A stretch of DNA of 64,000 bases from Streptomyces violaceusniger Tu 4113 (GCF_000147815.2 NC_015957.1:6200001-6264000), one strand, 5' to 3'. Shown: positions 45,614 to 54,961, counted from the stretch's first letter. Numbers and translations are program-made. Notes: a model not told the origin generated them from the sequence alone.

Positions 45614-45991
45614 TCACCGGGGCACGAGCCTCAGCGTCGTGGCGCGCGCCGTGTCCGCGACCATTGGCTCGACATAGGTGCCGCTGTAGCGGCCGTACTT
45701 GGAGCGGTACGCGTTGTCGACCCGGTCGTTGACACCGGGGTCGCCCTCCTCGATCAAGGTGACGTCCCGGTCCACGCCGCCGGAGCGGATGTGGCCCTCG
45801 TGACTTCCATGTGCCGTGCGCCACCAGGAGCCGCCGGTGCCCCGGTAGGACCGGACGTAGAGGTCGTCGCCGTCACGGACGACCCAGATCGGCACCGCCG
45901 TACGCGGTGTGCCGTCGCCTTGCAGCGGCGCCATTTCCAGCTCGTCCGTCGTCGCGATCCGGTTGAGTTCGTCGCTGGTCCATGTCGTCAT
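45614..45991 (-). CDS. DUF2255 family protein
   Basis: 125 residues, beginning TTWTSDELNRIATTDELEMAPLQGDGTPRTAVPIWVVRDGDDLYVRSYRG: a split-barrel (flavin-reductase-like) fold of the type annotated DUF2255, with a GGSWWRTAHGSHEGHI cofactor-pocket-like stretch. It probably binds flavin or F420, by analogy. It is followed after 92 bp by the SDR-like gene and preceded by TetR, suggesting one operon. Confidence 0.82.
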   Translation of the reverse strand: MTTWTSDELNRIATTDELEMAPLQGDGTPRTAVPIWVVRDGDDLYVRSYRGTGGSWWRTAHGSHEGHIRSGGVDRDVTLIEEGDPGVNDRVDNAYRSKYGRYSGTYVEPMVADTARATTLRLVPR

Positions 45992-46117
45992 CGTCTGCCT
46001 CCTTCACGAGTAACCGAAAGGGGAGAATTCCATCTCGGGAGGAAAGCAACCAGGGAGAAATCCGTCCCCCGGCGGCCGGCGAACGATGCCCCATCGAACA
46101 GTATGCCGAGCGGGAGG

Positions 46118-46642
46118 TCACCCGGCGAGGGCGGCGAACGCCTCGTCCAGGAGGGCGGTGAGGTCGGGGCGGCCGTCGGAAGCGGTCCAGTGGTCGAGGG
46201 CGATGTTCAGGCAGCCCAGAGCGGCGGCGGCCTTCACCGACAGGGCCAGGGGCGTGGGACGCGGATCGTCGCCGGGCCGCTCGGCGAGGGCCTGCGCCAG
46301 CTCGGGCCGCCAGCCGTTCTGCTTCTCCAGCAGCCGGGCACGAAGGGCGGGGGTGTTCCGGACCAGACGGGTCGTCGCGAGGGCGCTGACCGGGTCCCGG
46401 CGGTGGTACGCGATGACGACGTCCAGCGCGCGCCGCAGTGCCGTCCAGTCGTCCTCGTCGGCGGGCCTGGCCCGCAGGGCGTCGGCGGCCCGCTCGCCGT
46501 GGGCATCGAAGGCGCTGAGAACGGCCTCTTCCTTGCTGCCGACGTAGCGCAGGAAGGTGCTGCGCGAGACACCGGCGGCCGCGGCCAGGTCGTTGATGGT
46601 GACCTTCTCGAAGCCCTTGCTCCGGAACAGACCGGACGCCAC
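46118..46642 (-). CDS. TetR-family regulator, start codon unclear
   Basis: About 174 residues from the GTG at 46642. HTH VTINDLAAAAGVSRSTFLRYVGSKEEAVLSAF; the C-terminal domain is typical of TetR_C proteins. The frame stays open upstream and reads ARTSTRDIARAAIRAELAEV, which looks like the missing first helix, but it meets no ATG, GTG or TTG before an in-frame stop; the likely ancestral start position carries GTA near 46713. Either the gene uses a non-standard start or it has lost its start codon. It is divergent from an SDR gene, its probable target. Confidence 0.85.
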   Translation of the reverse strand: MASGLFRSKGFEKVTINDLAAAAGVSRSTFLRYVGSKEEAVLSAFDAHGERAADALRARPADEDDWTALRRALDVVIAYHRRDPVSALATTRLVRNTPALRARLLEKQNGWRPELAQALAERPGDDPRPTPLALSVKAAAALGCLNIALDHWTASDGRPDLTALLDEAFAALAG

Positions 46643-46846
46643 CTCGGCCAGTTCGGCCCGGATGGCCGCTCGCGCGATGTCTCTCGTGCTCGTACGCGCC
46701 GTTCCGTTACCCCGCGATTCTACCGCCGGGCTGAACCACGATCGCAGCCATGAGATCCGAGCCCTGTTGTGACACCGGGTTCCATGCTAGGAATGCTGAT
46801 TCACGGTGATTCTTCGGTTCCAGACCTCTGTGAGCGGGAGAGCGGC

Positions 46847-47617
46847 ATGCGAGGACTTCAGGGCAAGAGGATCGTCGTCGCGGGCGGCGCCACCGGGATC
46901 GGCGCCGCCACGGCCGAGCGGCTCGCCGAGGAGGGCGCCTCGATCGTCGTCGGCGACATCAACCTCGTGGGCGCGAAGGCCACCTCCCAGCGCATCGCCG
47001 AGGCCGGCGGCACCGCGGTCGCCGTCGAGTTCGACCTCGCCGACGAGGAGTCCATCGGTGCGCTGGTCGACCGGGCCGCCGCCGAGTTCGGCGGGGTCGA
47101 CGGGCTCTACAACGTCGGCGCCGATCTCTCGGACGACCACCTGGGCCGGGACACCGACCTGCTGGAGATGGACCCGGCACTGTGGCGCCGCACCCACGAG
47201 GTGAACCTGCTCGGCTACGCCCTCACCTGCCGGGCCGTCATCCCGCGCCTGCTGGCCCAGGGCGGTGGCGTCATCGTCAACACCTCCTCCGGCGCGGCCT
47301 GGGGAGGGGAGCCCCGGCGTCCCGCGTATGCCGCCTCCAAGGCCGGGATCAACGCGCTGACCCGCCATATCGCCTCCCGGTGGGGCAAGGAGGGCATCCG
47401 CTGCAACGCCGTGGCGCCCGGGCTGGTCATGGGCGACACCCAGAAGCAGCGGGACGACCAGCGGCTGCAGGCCATGGCGCTGAAGATCGCCCGTAGTCCG
47501 CGGCTGGGCGAGCCCGCGGACGTGGCCGGCACCGTGGCCTTTCTCCTCTCGGACGACGCCGAATGGGTCAACGGCCAGGTGTGGTCGGTCTGTGGCGGCA
47601 TGAGCCTGCGCGACTGA
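46847..47617 (+). CDS. Short-chain dehydrogenase/reductase
   Basis: 256 residues. VAGGATGIGAATAERLAEEGA cofactor motif, DLADEES, NVGAD in place of NAGxx, NTSSGAAWGG with the Ser, and PAYAASKAG with Tyr-x-x-x-Lys; C-terminal WVNGQVWSVCGGMSL. ATG at 46847 follows GGGAGAG; a 26-codon in-frame extension would run over the promoter region. Divergent from the TetR gene. Confidence 0.92.
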   Translation: MRGLQGKRIVVAGGATGIGAATAERLAEEGASIVVGDINLVGAKATSQRIAEAGGTAVAVEFDLADEESIGALVDRAAAEFGGVDGLYNVGADLSDDHLGRDTDLLEMDPALWRRTHEVNLLGYALTCRAVIPRLLAQGGGVIVNTSSGAAWGGEPRRPAYAASKAGINALTRHIASRWGKEGIRCNAVAPGLVMGDTQKQRDDQRLQAMALKIARSPRLGEPADVAGTVAFLLSDDAEWVNGQVWSVCGGMSLRD

Positions 47618-47666
47618 GAAGACTCCCCGCCCGGGCCCCTCACCGGCCACGGCGCTCTGCGGCGGC

Positions 47667-49232
47667 CTACGGCGACCAGGGTGCGGACACCCGCCAGCTC
47701 ACGTCATCGGCCCACGACGTGGCGCTGTCGAAGGCGTTGGATCCTCCGTTGGAGGCGATGTACGCCTTGTTCTCGTAGTGGCGGATGAACCGGTCGGGGT
47801 AGTTGTACGAAGCGAACGAGGTGCCCTGGCCGTTCTTGCCGGTCTGGGGGCAGAACGTCGCGTCGGCCCGGAAAACGGCGGTGCCGTCCATCGGTTGCCG
47901 GAGCAGTTGGTAGTTGGAGTGCCGCAGGAAGTCACCGGGGTAGTTGCGCGACTCGAACGACACGCACGAGGCGTTGGCGAGGCCGCGCCGCACGATCCAG
48001 GACGCGTCGCCCTTGTCGAGTGCGGAGCTGCCGGCGGACACCACGGAGGTGACGGCGCTGTTGGCCTGGTGGCGGATGTAGCGGTCGGTGTAGCCGGGGG
48101 TGGTGGCCCGCAGGGACATCGTCGAGCCCGCGTTGAGGGTGCCGCCCGCGACCGGGCTGGGCGCGCCGTAGCCCACGGAGACGATGTTGGCCTGCACCGC
48201 GTCGTCGGCCGCGTCGGTCGGGACACCGCTGGTCATCACGCCTTCGAAGAAGGACCCGATGGACCCGTTGCTGTTGTCGCCGCCGGTCCCGAGGACGATG
48301 GAGCCCTCCTGGTGCATCGGCGAGTAGCCGGGCCTGGACGGCTCCGGCCCCGCGTACTGGGTGGTGAGCTTGCCGGACTGGGCGTTGCCGTCCCTGAGGG
48401 CGAAGTGGTTCTGCCCGTTGTTCTTCAGCAGGGCGGTGACGAAGGGCGCCGAGTTGCCGGTGTTCGAGGGGTTCTCGCTGTAGCCGCTGTCCGACTGGAA
48501 CAGGCCGTTCTCCAGGTCCGCCTGCACCCAGGGCCCGGATCCGCTGCACGGCGGGAACCAGCACTCCGTGCCGAAGTTGATGGCGTCCATGTGGCCGTTG
48601 CCGGTGTCGGCGATCTGCACCTCGGCGTTGCCGTAGTCGAAACAGCACAGTCCATTGACATGGGTGCCGGACGTGACCATGTACATACCCTCGGGCCGGC
48701 CGTTGACGGCGACACCGGAGGCCGCGGTGTGCCGGTAGCCCATGCGGCCGGAGAAGGACGCGCCGTAGACCTGGTGGCCGCCCGCGGTCACCGGTAACGC
48801 GTCGGCGGGCACACCGGAGTTGGCGGGACCCGCGGTGCCGGCCGGTTCGATGGGCATGTGGTTGTGGCGCGGTGACTGGTCATAGATGACATTGATGACG
48901 CAGGTCGTTCCGGCGCAGAAGGAGTCCTGCCGGGCGGCGTCGGCGTATCCGCCCGCCGTCAGCGTTCCCACGTCGGTCACGCCGCCGTCGGAGGTGCGTT
49001 TCAGCTGGTAGAGCGGGCCGTTGAAGGAAGCGTAGAGGGCGCGTGTGGTGCTGTGCGCGGCCACGCAGGGCGTACCGGCCGAGGCGTAGATGTCGCACGG
49101 CAGGGACGCCGCGGCCTGGGAGGCGCCCGCTCCGCCGGCCAGCAGCCCGAAGACGAGGGCTGCTGTCGTACCCGCCGACAGCAGCGCTTTTCTCACCCTC
49201 GTGAGGCGCGTGAGACCTGAAGGAACCTTCAT
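47667..49232 (-). CDS. Secreted GH54 alpha-L-arabinofuranosidase with CBM42
   Basis: 521 residues, signal peptide to about residue 42 (cleavage at QAAA-SLPCD). The GH54 domain has LPCDIYASAGTPCVAAHSTTRAL at its start, the vicinal disulfide LCCFDYGNAE (Cys196-Cys197), nucleophile Glu223 in NFGTECWFPPC and the acid/base Asp319 in GTGGDNSN. Residues about 360-521 form the arabinose-binding beta-trefoil CBM42 (SFESRNYPGDFLRHSNY, SFASYNYPDRFIRHYE). These correspond to the residues described in Aspergillus AkAbfB. It releases arabinose from arabinoxylan and arabinan. AGGGAAGGA precedes the ATG. Confidence 0.94.
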   Translation of the reverse strand: MKVPSGLTRLTRVRKALLSAGTTAALVFGLLAGGAGASQAAASLPCDIYASAGTPCVAAHSTTRALYASFNGPLYQLKRTSDGGVTDVGTLTAGGYADAARQDSFCAGTTCVINVIYDQSPRHNHMPIEPAGTAGPANSGVPADALPVTAGGHQVYGASFSGRMGYRHTAASGVAVNGRPEGMYMVTSGTHVNGLCCFDYGNAEVQIADTGNGHMDAINFGTECWFPPCSGSGPWVQADLENGLFQSDSGYSENPSNTGNSAPFVTALLKNNGQNHFALRDGNAQSGKLTTQYAGPEPSRPGYSPMHQEGSIVLGTGGDNSNGSIGSFFEGVMTSGVPTDAADDAVQANIVSVGYGAPSPVAGGTLNAGSTMSLRATTPGYTDRYIRHQANSAVTSVVSAGSSALDKGDASWIVRRGLANASCVSFESRNYPGDFLRHSNYQLLRQPMDGTAVFRADATFCPQTGKNGQGTSFASYNYPDRFIRHYENKAYIASNGGSNAFDSATSWADDVSWRVSAPWSP

Positions 49233-49587
49233 GGTGGTGTCCTTCCCTTGTGCCGAGTGTCAGGTGCATGTCATCGACCTGGTTCGAGATTTCGTACGTT
49301 GACCGTGAAATCGAACTTGACGGTAGGACCGGCGACCGTCGGCGTCAATGGCCATGGACGACTTGACCGCTCCCGGCACGGGACGGCGGGGCAGTTTCCG
49401 CACGGCCATGCCATCCGGCGTTCGGACGCCGTTGGGCGGCAATCCCGTCGCGGTCTTCGGCCTCGACATCGCTCAGCGGCCCACCGGGATCCCGGCCCGG
49501 GAAGGCATTCGGAGAGGAGTAGTCTCCTGCGCAGCGGCTCGTACGGTTCGTTCGCCCCACACCACAACGAGGAGAGACCGTTTGTCG
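49233..49587. promoter_or_regulatory. 355-bp divergent intergenic region of GH54 and exonuclease genes
   Basis: GATTTC (49288-49293) and GAAATC (49307-49312), both flanked by TTCGA/TCGAA, form an imperfect inverted repeat 56 bp upstream of the GH54 start and may be an operator. TTGACC (49299-49304) with TAGGAC (49324-49329), spacer 19, is a possible promoter toward the exonuclease. Nothing else stands out. Confidence 0.4.
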
Positions 49588-50190
49588 ATGTTTGTCGTGT
49601 TCGACCTTGAGTTCACCACATGGTCGGGAGCGCTCGAGCAGGACTGGTCGGAACCGGGGCAGCTTCGCGAAATCGTCCAGATCGGCGCGCTGCGCATCAG
49701 CACCGACTCTTCCGTTGACGCCTACTCCGTTGTCGAGGAATACGAAGCGCTGGTCAGGCCGGTGGTCAACCCGCGACTGTCCCCGTTCTTCACCGACCTC
49801 ACGGGCATCGACCAGCAGACCGTGGACCGCGAGGGAGTCGCCCCCGCCGAGGCGCTCAGTGACTTCCTGGCGTTCTGTCGAGGCCAGTCCGTGCTCTCCT
49901 ACGGCAACGACATGGTCGTCCTCGGGGAGAACGTGGGATGGGCCCGGGCGCGCGGGGAGGAGATCAAGAACGGCTTTCTCACCGCCGGCTTCCTGAATAT
50001 CCGCCCATGGCTGAATACCGTCGCACCGATAACGGCATCGGCCAACTCCGGTCGGCTATGGGAAGCACTCAACCTGCCCAAACCCGTGGCCGGCAGGGAG
50101 CATTCAGCGCTCTTCGACTGCTATTCGATCGCCGCGGCGATCAGACACGTATTCGCCGGTGGGGCCGCCCTGCCCGAGGGATGGCTCTAG
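49588..50190 (+). CDS. DEDDh-family 3'-5' exonuclease (ERI-1/KapD-like)
   Basis: 200 residues. FVVFDLEFT carries the Asp/Glu pair of Exo I; Exo II lies around YGNDMVVL; Exo III is REHSALFDCYSIAAA with His and Asp. This is the DEDDh set, in the inhibitor-of-KinA/ERI-1 group that trims RNA or DNA 3' ends. ATG 49588 is given; a TTG two codons earlier has better spacing to GAGGAG (49569-49574). No partner gene is adjacent. Confidence 0.86.
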   Translation: MFVVFDLEFTTWSGALEQDWSEPGQLREIVQIGALRISTDSSVDAYSVVEEYEALVRPVVNPRLSPFFTDLTGIDQQTVDREGVAPAEALSDFLAFCRGQSVLSYGNDMVVLGENVGWARARGEEIKNGFLTAGFLNIRPWLNTVAPITASANSGRLWEALNLPKPVAGREHSALFDCYSIAAAIRHVFAGGAALPEGWL

Positions 50191-50316
50191 CGGTGGAGCG
50201 AATCGGCCATCGCGAGCGTGTCGTCCGACGCGCTGTCGGCGAGCGGCACGATGGCCCGGAGATCTTGTCGGCGGCGCTCATGCGCGTCGTCCGGTATGTA
50301 GGAAAGGAACCCCCTT

Positions 50317-51072
50317 ATGACCGCAGTGCGCGGAACAGCCGTCGACATCCCCACCCGGGACGGCATCGCCGATGCCTATCTGGTCCATCCCGACGACACC
50401 GACCGCCACCCCGCCGTTCTGCTGTACATGGACGCCTTCGGCCTCCGGCCCCACCTGCGGGGGATGGCCGACCGTCTGGCCGCGGCCGGTTACACCGTGC
50501 TGGCGCCCAACGTCTTCTACCGCCACGGGCGTGCTCCCGTGGTGGAGTTGCCCGACTTCATCGACTTCGCGGCGCGTCCGGAGATCTTCCAGGACATCCT
50601 CCCGATCGCACAGGAGCTCACCCCCGAGCGCGCGATGAGCGACGCCGGCACCTATCTGGACTGGCTGGCCTCCTGCCCGCAGGCCACCGACGGGCCCGTG
50701 GGCATCACCGGCTACTGCCTGGGCGCCGGGCTGGCCCTGCGTACCGCCGGAAGCTACCCCGACCGGGTCGCCGCGGCGGCCGGTTTCCACGGTGGCAACC
50801 TGGCCACCGAGGCACCGGACAGCCCGCACACGGTGGCCGGGCAGGTCACCGCCGAGCTGTACTTCGGACACGCGGACCAGGACCACTCCCTTCCGCCCGA
50901 GCAGATGGAGCGCCTGGACAAGGCCCTTACCGAGGCCGGTGTCCGCCACCGCGCCGAGGTCTACACGGGCGCGCGGCACGGCTACACCCAGGCCGACACC
51001 GTCTCCTACAACGCCGAGGCCGCCGAACGCCACTGGGAGGCACTGCTCGACCTCTTCGGCCGCACCCTCTGA
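50317..51072 (+). CDS. Dienelactone hydrolase family protein
   Basis: 251 residues. The nucleophile is Cys134 in GITGYCLGAGLALR, the acid lies in YFGHADQDHSLP and the His in YTGARHGYTQ: the Cys-Asp-His triad of dienelactone hydrolases. AGGAAAGGA precedes the ATG. These enzymes open dienelactones in chlorocatechol breakdown or act as broad hydrolases; no catechol genes lie nearby, so the substrate is open. Confidence 0.9.
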   Translation: MTAVRGTAVDIPTRDGIADAYLVHPDDTDRHPAVLLYMDAFGLRPHLRGMADRLAAAGYTVLAPNVFYRHGRAPVVELPDFIDFAARPEIFQDILPIAQELTPERAMSDAGTYLDWLASCPQATDGPVGITGYCLGAGLALRTAGSYPDRVAAAAGFHGGNLATEAPDSPHTVAGQVTAELYFGHADQDHSLPPEQMERLDKALTEAGVRHRAEVYTGARHGYTQADTVSYNAEAAERHWEALLDLFGRTL

Positions 51073-51090
51073 CCGTGGTCGGCCATGGCT

Positions 51091-51117
51091 GGTGACCGGC
51101 CGCCCGGGCTGGTCACC
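51091..51117. terminator. Bidirectional terminator between DLH and BlaB-like genes
   Basis: GGTGACCGGCC (51091-51101) pairs with GGCTGGTCACC (51107-51117), one G-T pair, 5-nt loop, between convergent stops. Confidence 0.75.
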
Positions 51118-51135
51118 ACCCTCCGGCGACAGGGT

Positions 51136-52038
51136 CTAGAGCTGCCGGAGGTGGTCACGCAGGGTGCGGGCCACCTGCGCCATGAGGGCGTCGGCGCCGG
51201 GCTGGGTGCTCGCGGGCACGAGTGACTCGGTGAGCACGGCGATGGCGAACGCCTGGCCGTCGGAGTGCTCGACGATGCCTATCTCATGGCGGAGGTTGAG
51301 AAGGGTGCCGGTCTTGGAGGACCAGGTGGTGGCGTCGGAGCTGAAGTCCGGGGCGAGCCGGTGCCGCAGCACGTTGTGGGCCATGAGGTCGCGCACGTGC
51401 AGCGCCACGTCGGGGTGGATTTTCGACGGTGTCGACAGCGCTTGGAGCAGGTCCACCCAGGCGCGTGCGCTGCCGGTGTTGGCGCGGGTGGTGTCGAGTT
51501 GCGGCACCCGGTGGCCGCGGCCGCTGGTGCCCGCGTCGATGGCGAGGGCGTGGGCGAGATGCACCTGCTCGGCGTCGAAGCGCTCCACGGGGGTTTCGGT
51601 CAGTTCGCGCATGCCGTGCCGGACGGTGATGCCACGCAGCCCGAGTTTCTGCAGGATCTCGGCGACCTGGGCGGGCGGGGTGAGGGCGAACAGCGCGTCG
51701 GCCGCCGTTCCGTCGCTCACACACGTGCTCAGGTAGAGGAGATCCTCGATCGCGATCCGGGCGGGGTGGCGGAACCGGCTCAGCCCGGTGGGGCCGGGCG
51801 TGGTGATCCGCCCCGGGGGTACGTCGAGCATCGTCGCTCCGTCGAGTTCGCCGCGCCGGATGCGCTCCGCCGTCGCCAGCGCGAGCGGGACCTTGACCAG
51901 GGAGGCGGATGGCAACTGGGTGTCCGGGTCGATTCCCAGCTCGTCCCCCGTGTGGAGATCCCTCACGAGCAGGCAGCCGTGCAGGCCGCCGTCACGCAAC
52001 TGCTCACGCAGATCGCGCAGCAGTGTCTCGGTGCTCAC
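51136..52038 (-). CDS. blaB: Cytoplasmic beta-lactamase-like protein (BlaB-like regulator candidate)
   Basis: 300 residues without a signal peptide. Class A fold motifs: S46-L-V-K49 in LPSASLVKVPL, an altered SDN loop SDG (108-110, CVSDGTAADALF), and a KTG in TTWSSKTGTLLNLRHE. Lack of export makes an enzymatic role against beta-lactams unlikely. The GTG at 52038 overlaps the LysR stop (GTGA), so the two are coupled. In Streptomyces cacaoi, blaA (LysR) and blaB (penicillin-recognising-enzyme-like) lie divergent from a beta-lactamase gene and are both needed for its induction; this matches that arrangement. Confidence 0.82.
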   Translation of the reverse strand: MSTETLLRDLREQLRDGGLHGCLLVRDLHTGDELGIDPDTQLPSASLVKVPLALATAERIRRGELDGATMLDVPPGRITTPGPTGLSRFRHPARIAIEDLLYLSTCVSDGTAADALFALTPPAQVAEILQKLGLRGITVRHGMRELTETPVERFDAEQVHLAHALAIDAGTSGRGHRVPQLDTTRANTGSARAWVDLLQALSTPSKIHPDVALHVRDLMAHNVLRHRLAPDFSSDATTWSSKTGTLLNLRHEIGIVEHSDGQAFAIAVLTESLVPASTQPGADALMAQVARTLRDHLRQL

Positions 52039-52937
52039 GCCTGCGTTCCTTCCTCGGTGTCCGCCCGGGTGTCCGCGCCGAGGCAGCGGGCGATGGCGCC
52101 GCCCAAGCGCCCTTCGATGGGCTGCGGATTGCCGTCCGCGGCGGCGGCGAGAGCGAACCCCCGGCCGAGCGTGATCTCGCCGATGGGCCGCCACTTCAGG
52201 GCGAGTTCCGCCGCCTGCGCGGGAGAGCACAGCAACAGGTCGTGGGTGCTGAGGACTTCGGCGGCGGCGGTCGTCAGGTCGGTGGCGGCCACGAGCTGGG
52301 CGGGCCGCAGACCGACCGCGTCGCGCAGCCGGGTCAGCGGGTCGCGGATATGCGGCACATCGTCCTCCGGCTGGATCCAGATACGGCGGGCCGGGCCCGG
52401 AGCGGCCCGGCCGACCCGCAGCGTCTCGAGATAGACCCGCCGCACACCGGGATCCTGGACTCCGGCCAGCCCGAGCGGCACGGACCACGTGGCCTCGTCC
52501 GCGGGCACCGCGAGCAGGGCGGCCCGCACCTGCTGCGCGTGGATGAGCTCCAGGCGCTGCGCCGGCGCCGCCACGCGCAGATCGAGCGTGATCCCGTGCC
52601 CGCGTGCGTCGGCGACGAGGCGGGCGAGACCGGCCGTGGAGCAGATGCCGGGCACCGCGAGCCGCCACGGTTTGCGTTTGGCGGCCTCGGCCTCGTGCAG
52701 CAGCACATCGGCCGACTGTACGAGCTGTCTGGCCACCGGCAGCATCTCCCGCCCGAAGGGGGTGAGTACGGCCCGCCGTGAGGTGCGCTCGAAGAGCTGC
52801 TCGCCGAAGCGCTCCTCCAGAGCGGCCACGCGACGGCTGGCCACCGACTGGGACATCCGGGCGGCGGCCGCCCCGACGGTGAAGCTGCCACGCTCGCTCA
52901 CGCTGACGAACGCTCGGCACGCTCCCACCAAATCCAC
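52035..52937 (-). CDS. blaA: LysR-family regulator (BlaA-like)
   Basis: 300 residues. HTH: DLVGACRAFVSVSERGSFTVGAAAARMSQSVASRRVAALEERFG; effector domain after residue 90. It is coupled to the downstream cytoplasmic beta-lactamase-like gene and lies 171 bp from the divergent class A beta-lactamase gene, the organisation of S. cacaoi blaA-blaB/bla. It probably activates the beta-lactamase gene. Confidence 0.85.
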   Translation of the reverse strand: MDLVGACRAFVSVSERGSFTVGAAAARMSQSVASRRVAALEERFGEQLFERTSRRAVLTPFGREMLPVARQLVQSADVLLHEAEAAKRKPWRLAVPGICSTAGLARLVADARGHGITLDLRVAAPAQRLELIHAQQVRAALLAVPADEATWSVPLGLAGVQDPGVRRVYLETLRVGRAAPGPARRIWIQPEDDVPHIRDPLTRLRDAVGLRPAQLVAATDLTTAAAEVLSTHDLLLCSPAQAAELALKWRPIGEITLGRGFALAAAADGNPQPIEGRLGGAIARCLGADTRADTEEGTQA

Positions 52938-53108
52938 ATCCGCACTCTATGCCGGATCAGCATGAAAGAGCGCAGGAGCGTATTGGACCGCATAGCCGCC
53001 CGACGGCGAAGGTGATCCCGATGCCCACGGCCGCGCCCCGGCGAGGGGCCCGGTCGTTCCATCCCCTGTGCCCCCTGCGTGACGGGGGCCCAACCGGAGG
53101 TCAGGATC

Positions 53109-54068
53109 ATGCGATTCCCCCGTGCCCGGCACACCGCCCTCGGCGCGCTCACCGCGCTCACGCTTCTCGTCCCGCTGACGGCCTGCGGCCAGGACGGATC
53201 CTCGGACTCATCGGGGTCGTCGAGCGCATCGCGCGCGTCGTCCACGTCCACGGATCTGGCGGCGAAGGCGGGCACGGACCCGGCGTCGTCCACCGGCGAG
53301 TTCAAGAAGCTGGAGCGCTCGTACGACGCGCGGCTGGGTGTCTACGCCATCGACACCGGCACCGGACACGAGGTGGCCTATCGCGACGGCGAGCGGTTCG
53401 GCTACGCCTCCACGTTCAAGGCGCTGGAGGCCGGTGCCGTGCTGCAGAAGGTCAAACTGGGCGGGCTGGACCGGGTGATCAAGTACTCCGAGGACGACCT
53501 CATCGACAACTCCCCCGTGACCGAGAAGCACGTCGACACCGGGATGAGCCTGGGCGCGCTGTGTGACGCCGCCGTCCGCTACAGCGACAACACGGCGGCC
53601 AACCTGCTCTTCGACGAGCTCGGCGGGCCCAAGGGCCTCGACGCCACGCTGGAAAAGATGGGCGACGACGTCATCCAGATGGAGCGCCGCGAGCCAGAGT
53701 TGAGTCGTTGGGTCCCCGGTTCCACACGGGACACGAGCACCCCGCGGGCGATGGCCAAGGATCTGCGTGCGTTCGTGCTCGGCGATGTCCTCGGCGACGG
53801 AGAGCGCGCACAGCTCACGAAGTGGCTGCGGACCAACACCACCGGGGACGCGCTCATCAGGGCCGGGGTGCCCAAGGACTGGCAGGTCGGCGACAAGACC
53901 GGAAGCGGCAGCTACTACGGTGGCCGCAATGACATCGCGGTGGTGTGGCCGCCCGACTCCGCTCCCATCGTCGTGGCGATCATGTCGAACCGCGGTGACA
54001 AGGACGCCACGTCCGACGACAAGCTGATCGCGGACGCGGCGCATGTCGTGGCCGACACGCTGTCGTAG
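53109..54068 (+). CDS. bla: Class A beta-lactamase, lipoprotein
   Basis: 319 residues. Lipoprotein signal with LTAC-G (Cys26), then a Ser-rich linker to about 60. Catalytic motifs: S101-T-F-K104 (SxxK), S159-D-N161, E195 in REPELSRW (ExEL), and K263-T-G265 in [12 protein letters not shown]. All residues for beta-lactam hydrolysis are present. ATG at 53109 follows GGAGGT. The lipid anchor implies a membrane-bound enzyme outside the cell. Expected control by the divergent BlaA/BlaB-like pair. Confidence 0.95.
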   Translation: MRFPRARHTALGALTALTLLVPLTACGQDGSSDSSGSSSASRASSTSTDLAAKAGTDPASSTGEFKKLERSYDARLGVYAIDTGTGHEVAYRDGERFGYASTFKALEAGAVLQKVKLGGLDRVIKYSEDDLIDNSPVTEKHVDTGMSLGALCDAAVRYSDNTAANLLFDELGGPKGLDATLEKMGDDVIQMERREPELSRWVPGSTRDTSTPRAMAKDLRAFVLGDVLGDGERAQLTKWLRTNTTGDALIRAGVPKDWQVGDKTGSGSYYGGRNDIAVVWPPDSAPIVVAIMSNRGDKDATSDDKLIADAAHVVADTLS

Positions 54069-54098
54069 CACCCCTCCCCTGCTCATCCGCTCCCCTGC

Positions 54099-54123
54099 GG
54101 GGCTGAGCCCCCTGCTCAGCCCC
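54099..54123. terminator. Terminator between bla and TauE genes
   Basis: GGGGCTGAG (54099-54107) and CTCAGCCCC (54115-54123) form a perfect 9-bp stem with a 7-nt loop. It overlaps the last codons of the TauE gene. Confidence 0.7.
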
Positions 54124-54877
54124 CAAGGAAGTACAGGACGGTCATGGTGACGGCGGTGGTCAGAACGACGCTCCGCAGCAGCCACGCGGGGAGACGACGG
54201 GCGACGTGTGCTCCGGCCACCCCGCCTGCCACCGCGCCGACCAGCATGGTGATGAGCACAGACGGTGCGCTCAGCGCGTCCGAGGCGATGAGGAACAGCC
54301 CGGTCGCGCTGAGATAGATGGCCGCGAGCTGGGCGACCCGCATCGGGTTGCCGGCCGAGGTGTCGAGGCCGAGGCCGATGCTCCACACGGCCAGCATCAT
54401 GATGCCGACGGCACCGCCGAAGTAGCCGCCGTACACGGCGAGGAGGAACTGGCCGATCAGGACGGCCCGGGGGCTCATGCCGACCGCACGGCCCTTCGCG
54501 TCGCTCACCACACGGGAGACATGGCGTCCGAAGGCCAGGATCACCGTGGCGAAGGCGAGCAGCCAGGGCACCGCCGCGTCGAACGACACCGCGGGCAGCG
54601 TCAGCAGCAGACCGGCACCGAGCCCGCCGCCGATCACACTGACCACGGTCAGCGCCCGCGTGGACGTGCCCCCGACGGGGGCGAGGTCGCGCCGGTAGAC
54701 CCACGCGCTCGCCACGGTCCCGGGTACGAGGGCCACGGTCGAGGAGGCGTTCGCCGTCACGGGGGACAGACCGGCCGCGACCAGGGCGGGGAGCGCCACG
54801 AACGTGCCCCCGCCGCCGACGGCGTTCAACGCCCCGGCGGCCACGCCCGCCAGCAGAACAATCACCATCTCGGACAT
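54116..54877 (-). CDS. TauE/SafE-family permease
   Basis: 253 residues, eight hydrophobic segments. The AGVAAGALNAVGGGGTFVALPALVAAGLSPVTANAS segment and the second-half repeat GGYFGGAVGIMMLAVWSIGL are the duplicated TauE signature. The family exports sulfite, sulfoacetate or other small anions. Divergent from a LysR gene with a shared 84-bp promoter region holding a LysR-type palindrome. Confidence 0.9.
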   Translation of the reverse strand: MSEMVIVLLAGVAAGALNAVGGGGTFVALPALVAAGLSPVTANASSTVALVPGTVASAWVYRRDLAPVGGTSTRALTVVSVIGGGLGAGLLLTLPAVSFDAAVPWLLAFATVILAFGRHVSRVVSDAKGRAVGMSPRAVLIGQFLLAVYGGYFGGAVGIMMLAVWSIGLGLDTSAGNPMRVAQLAAIYLSATGLFLIASDALSAPSVLITMLVGAVAGGVAGAHVARRLPAWLLRSVVLTTAVTMTVLYFLGG

Positions 54878-54927
54878 CCGCCGAGCATCGCCCCACGGCC
54901 CGTGGGCGCACAATGCGTGATCCACGT

Positions 54928-54942
54928 AGCCTGCGCAAGGCT
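54928..54942. promoter_or_regulatory. LysR-type palindrome between TauE and LysR genes
   Basis: AGCCT-GCGCA-AGGCT, 15 bp with perfect 5-bp arms, 20 bp before the LysR GTG and 51 bp before the TauE ATG. Size and position fit a LysR recognition site. Confidence 0.6.
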
Positions 54943-54961
54943 GTGCCATAGGCTCGTCAGG

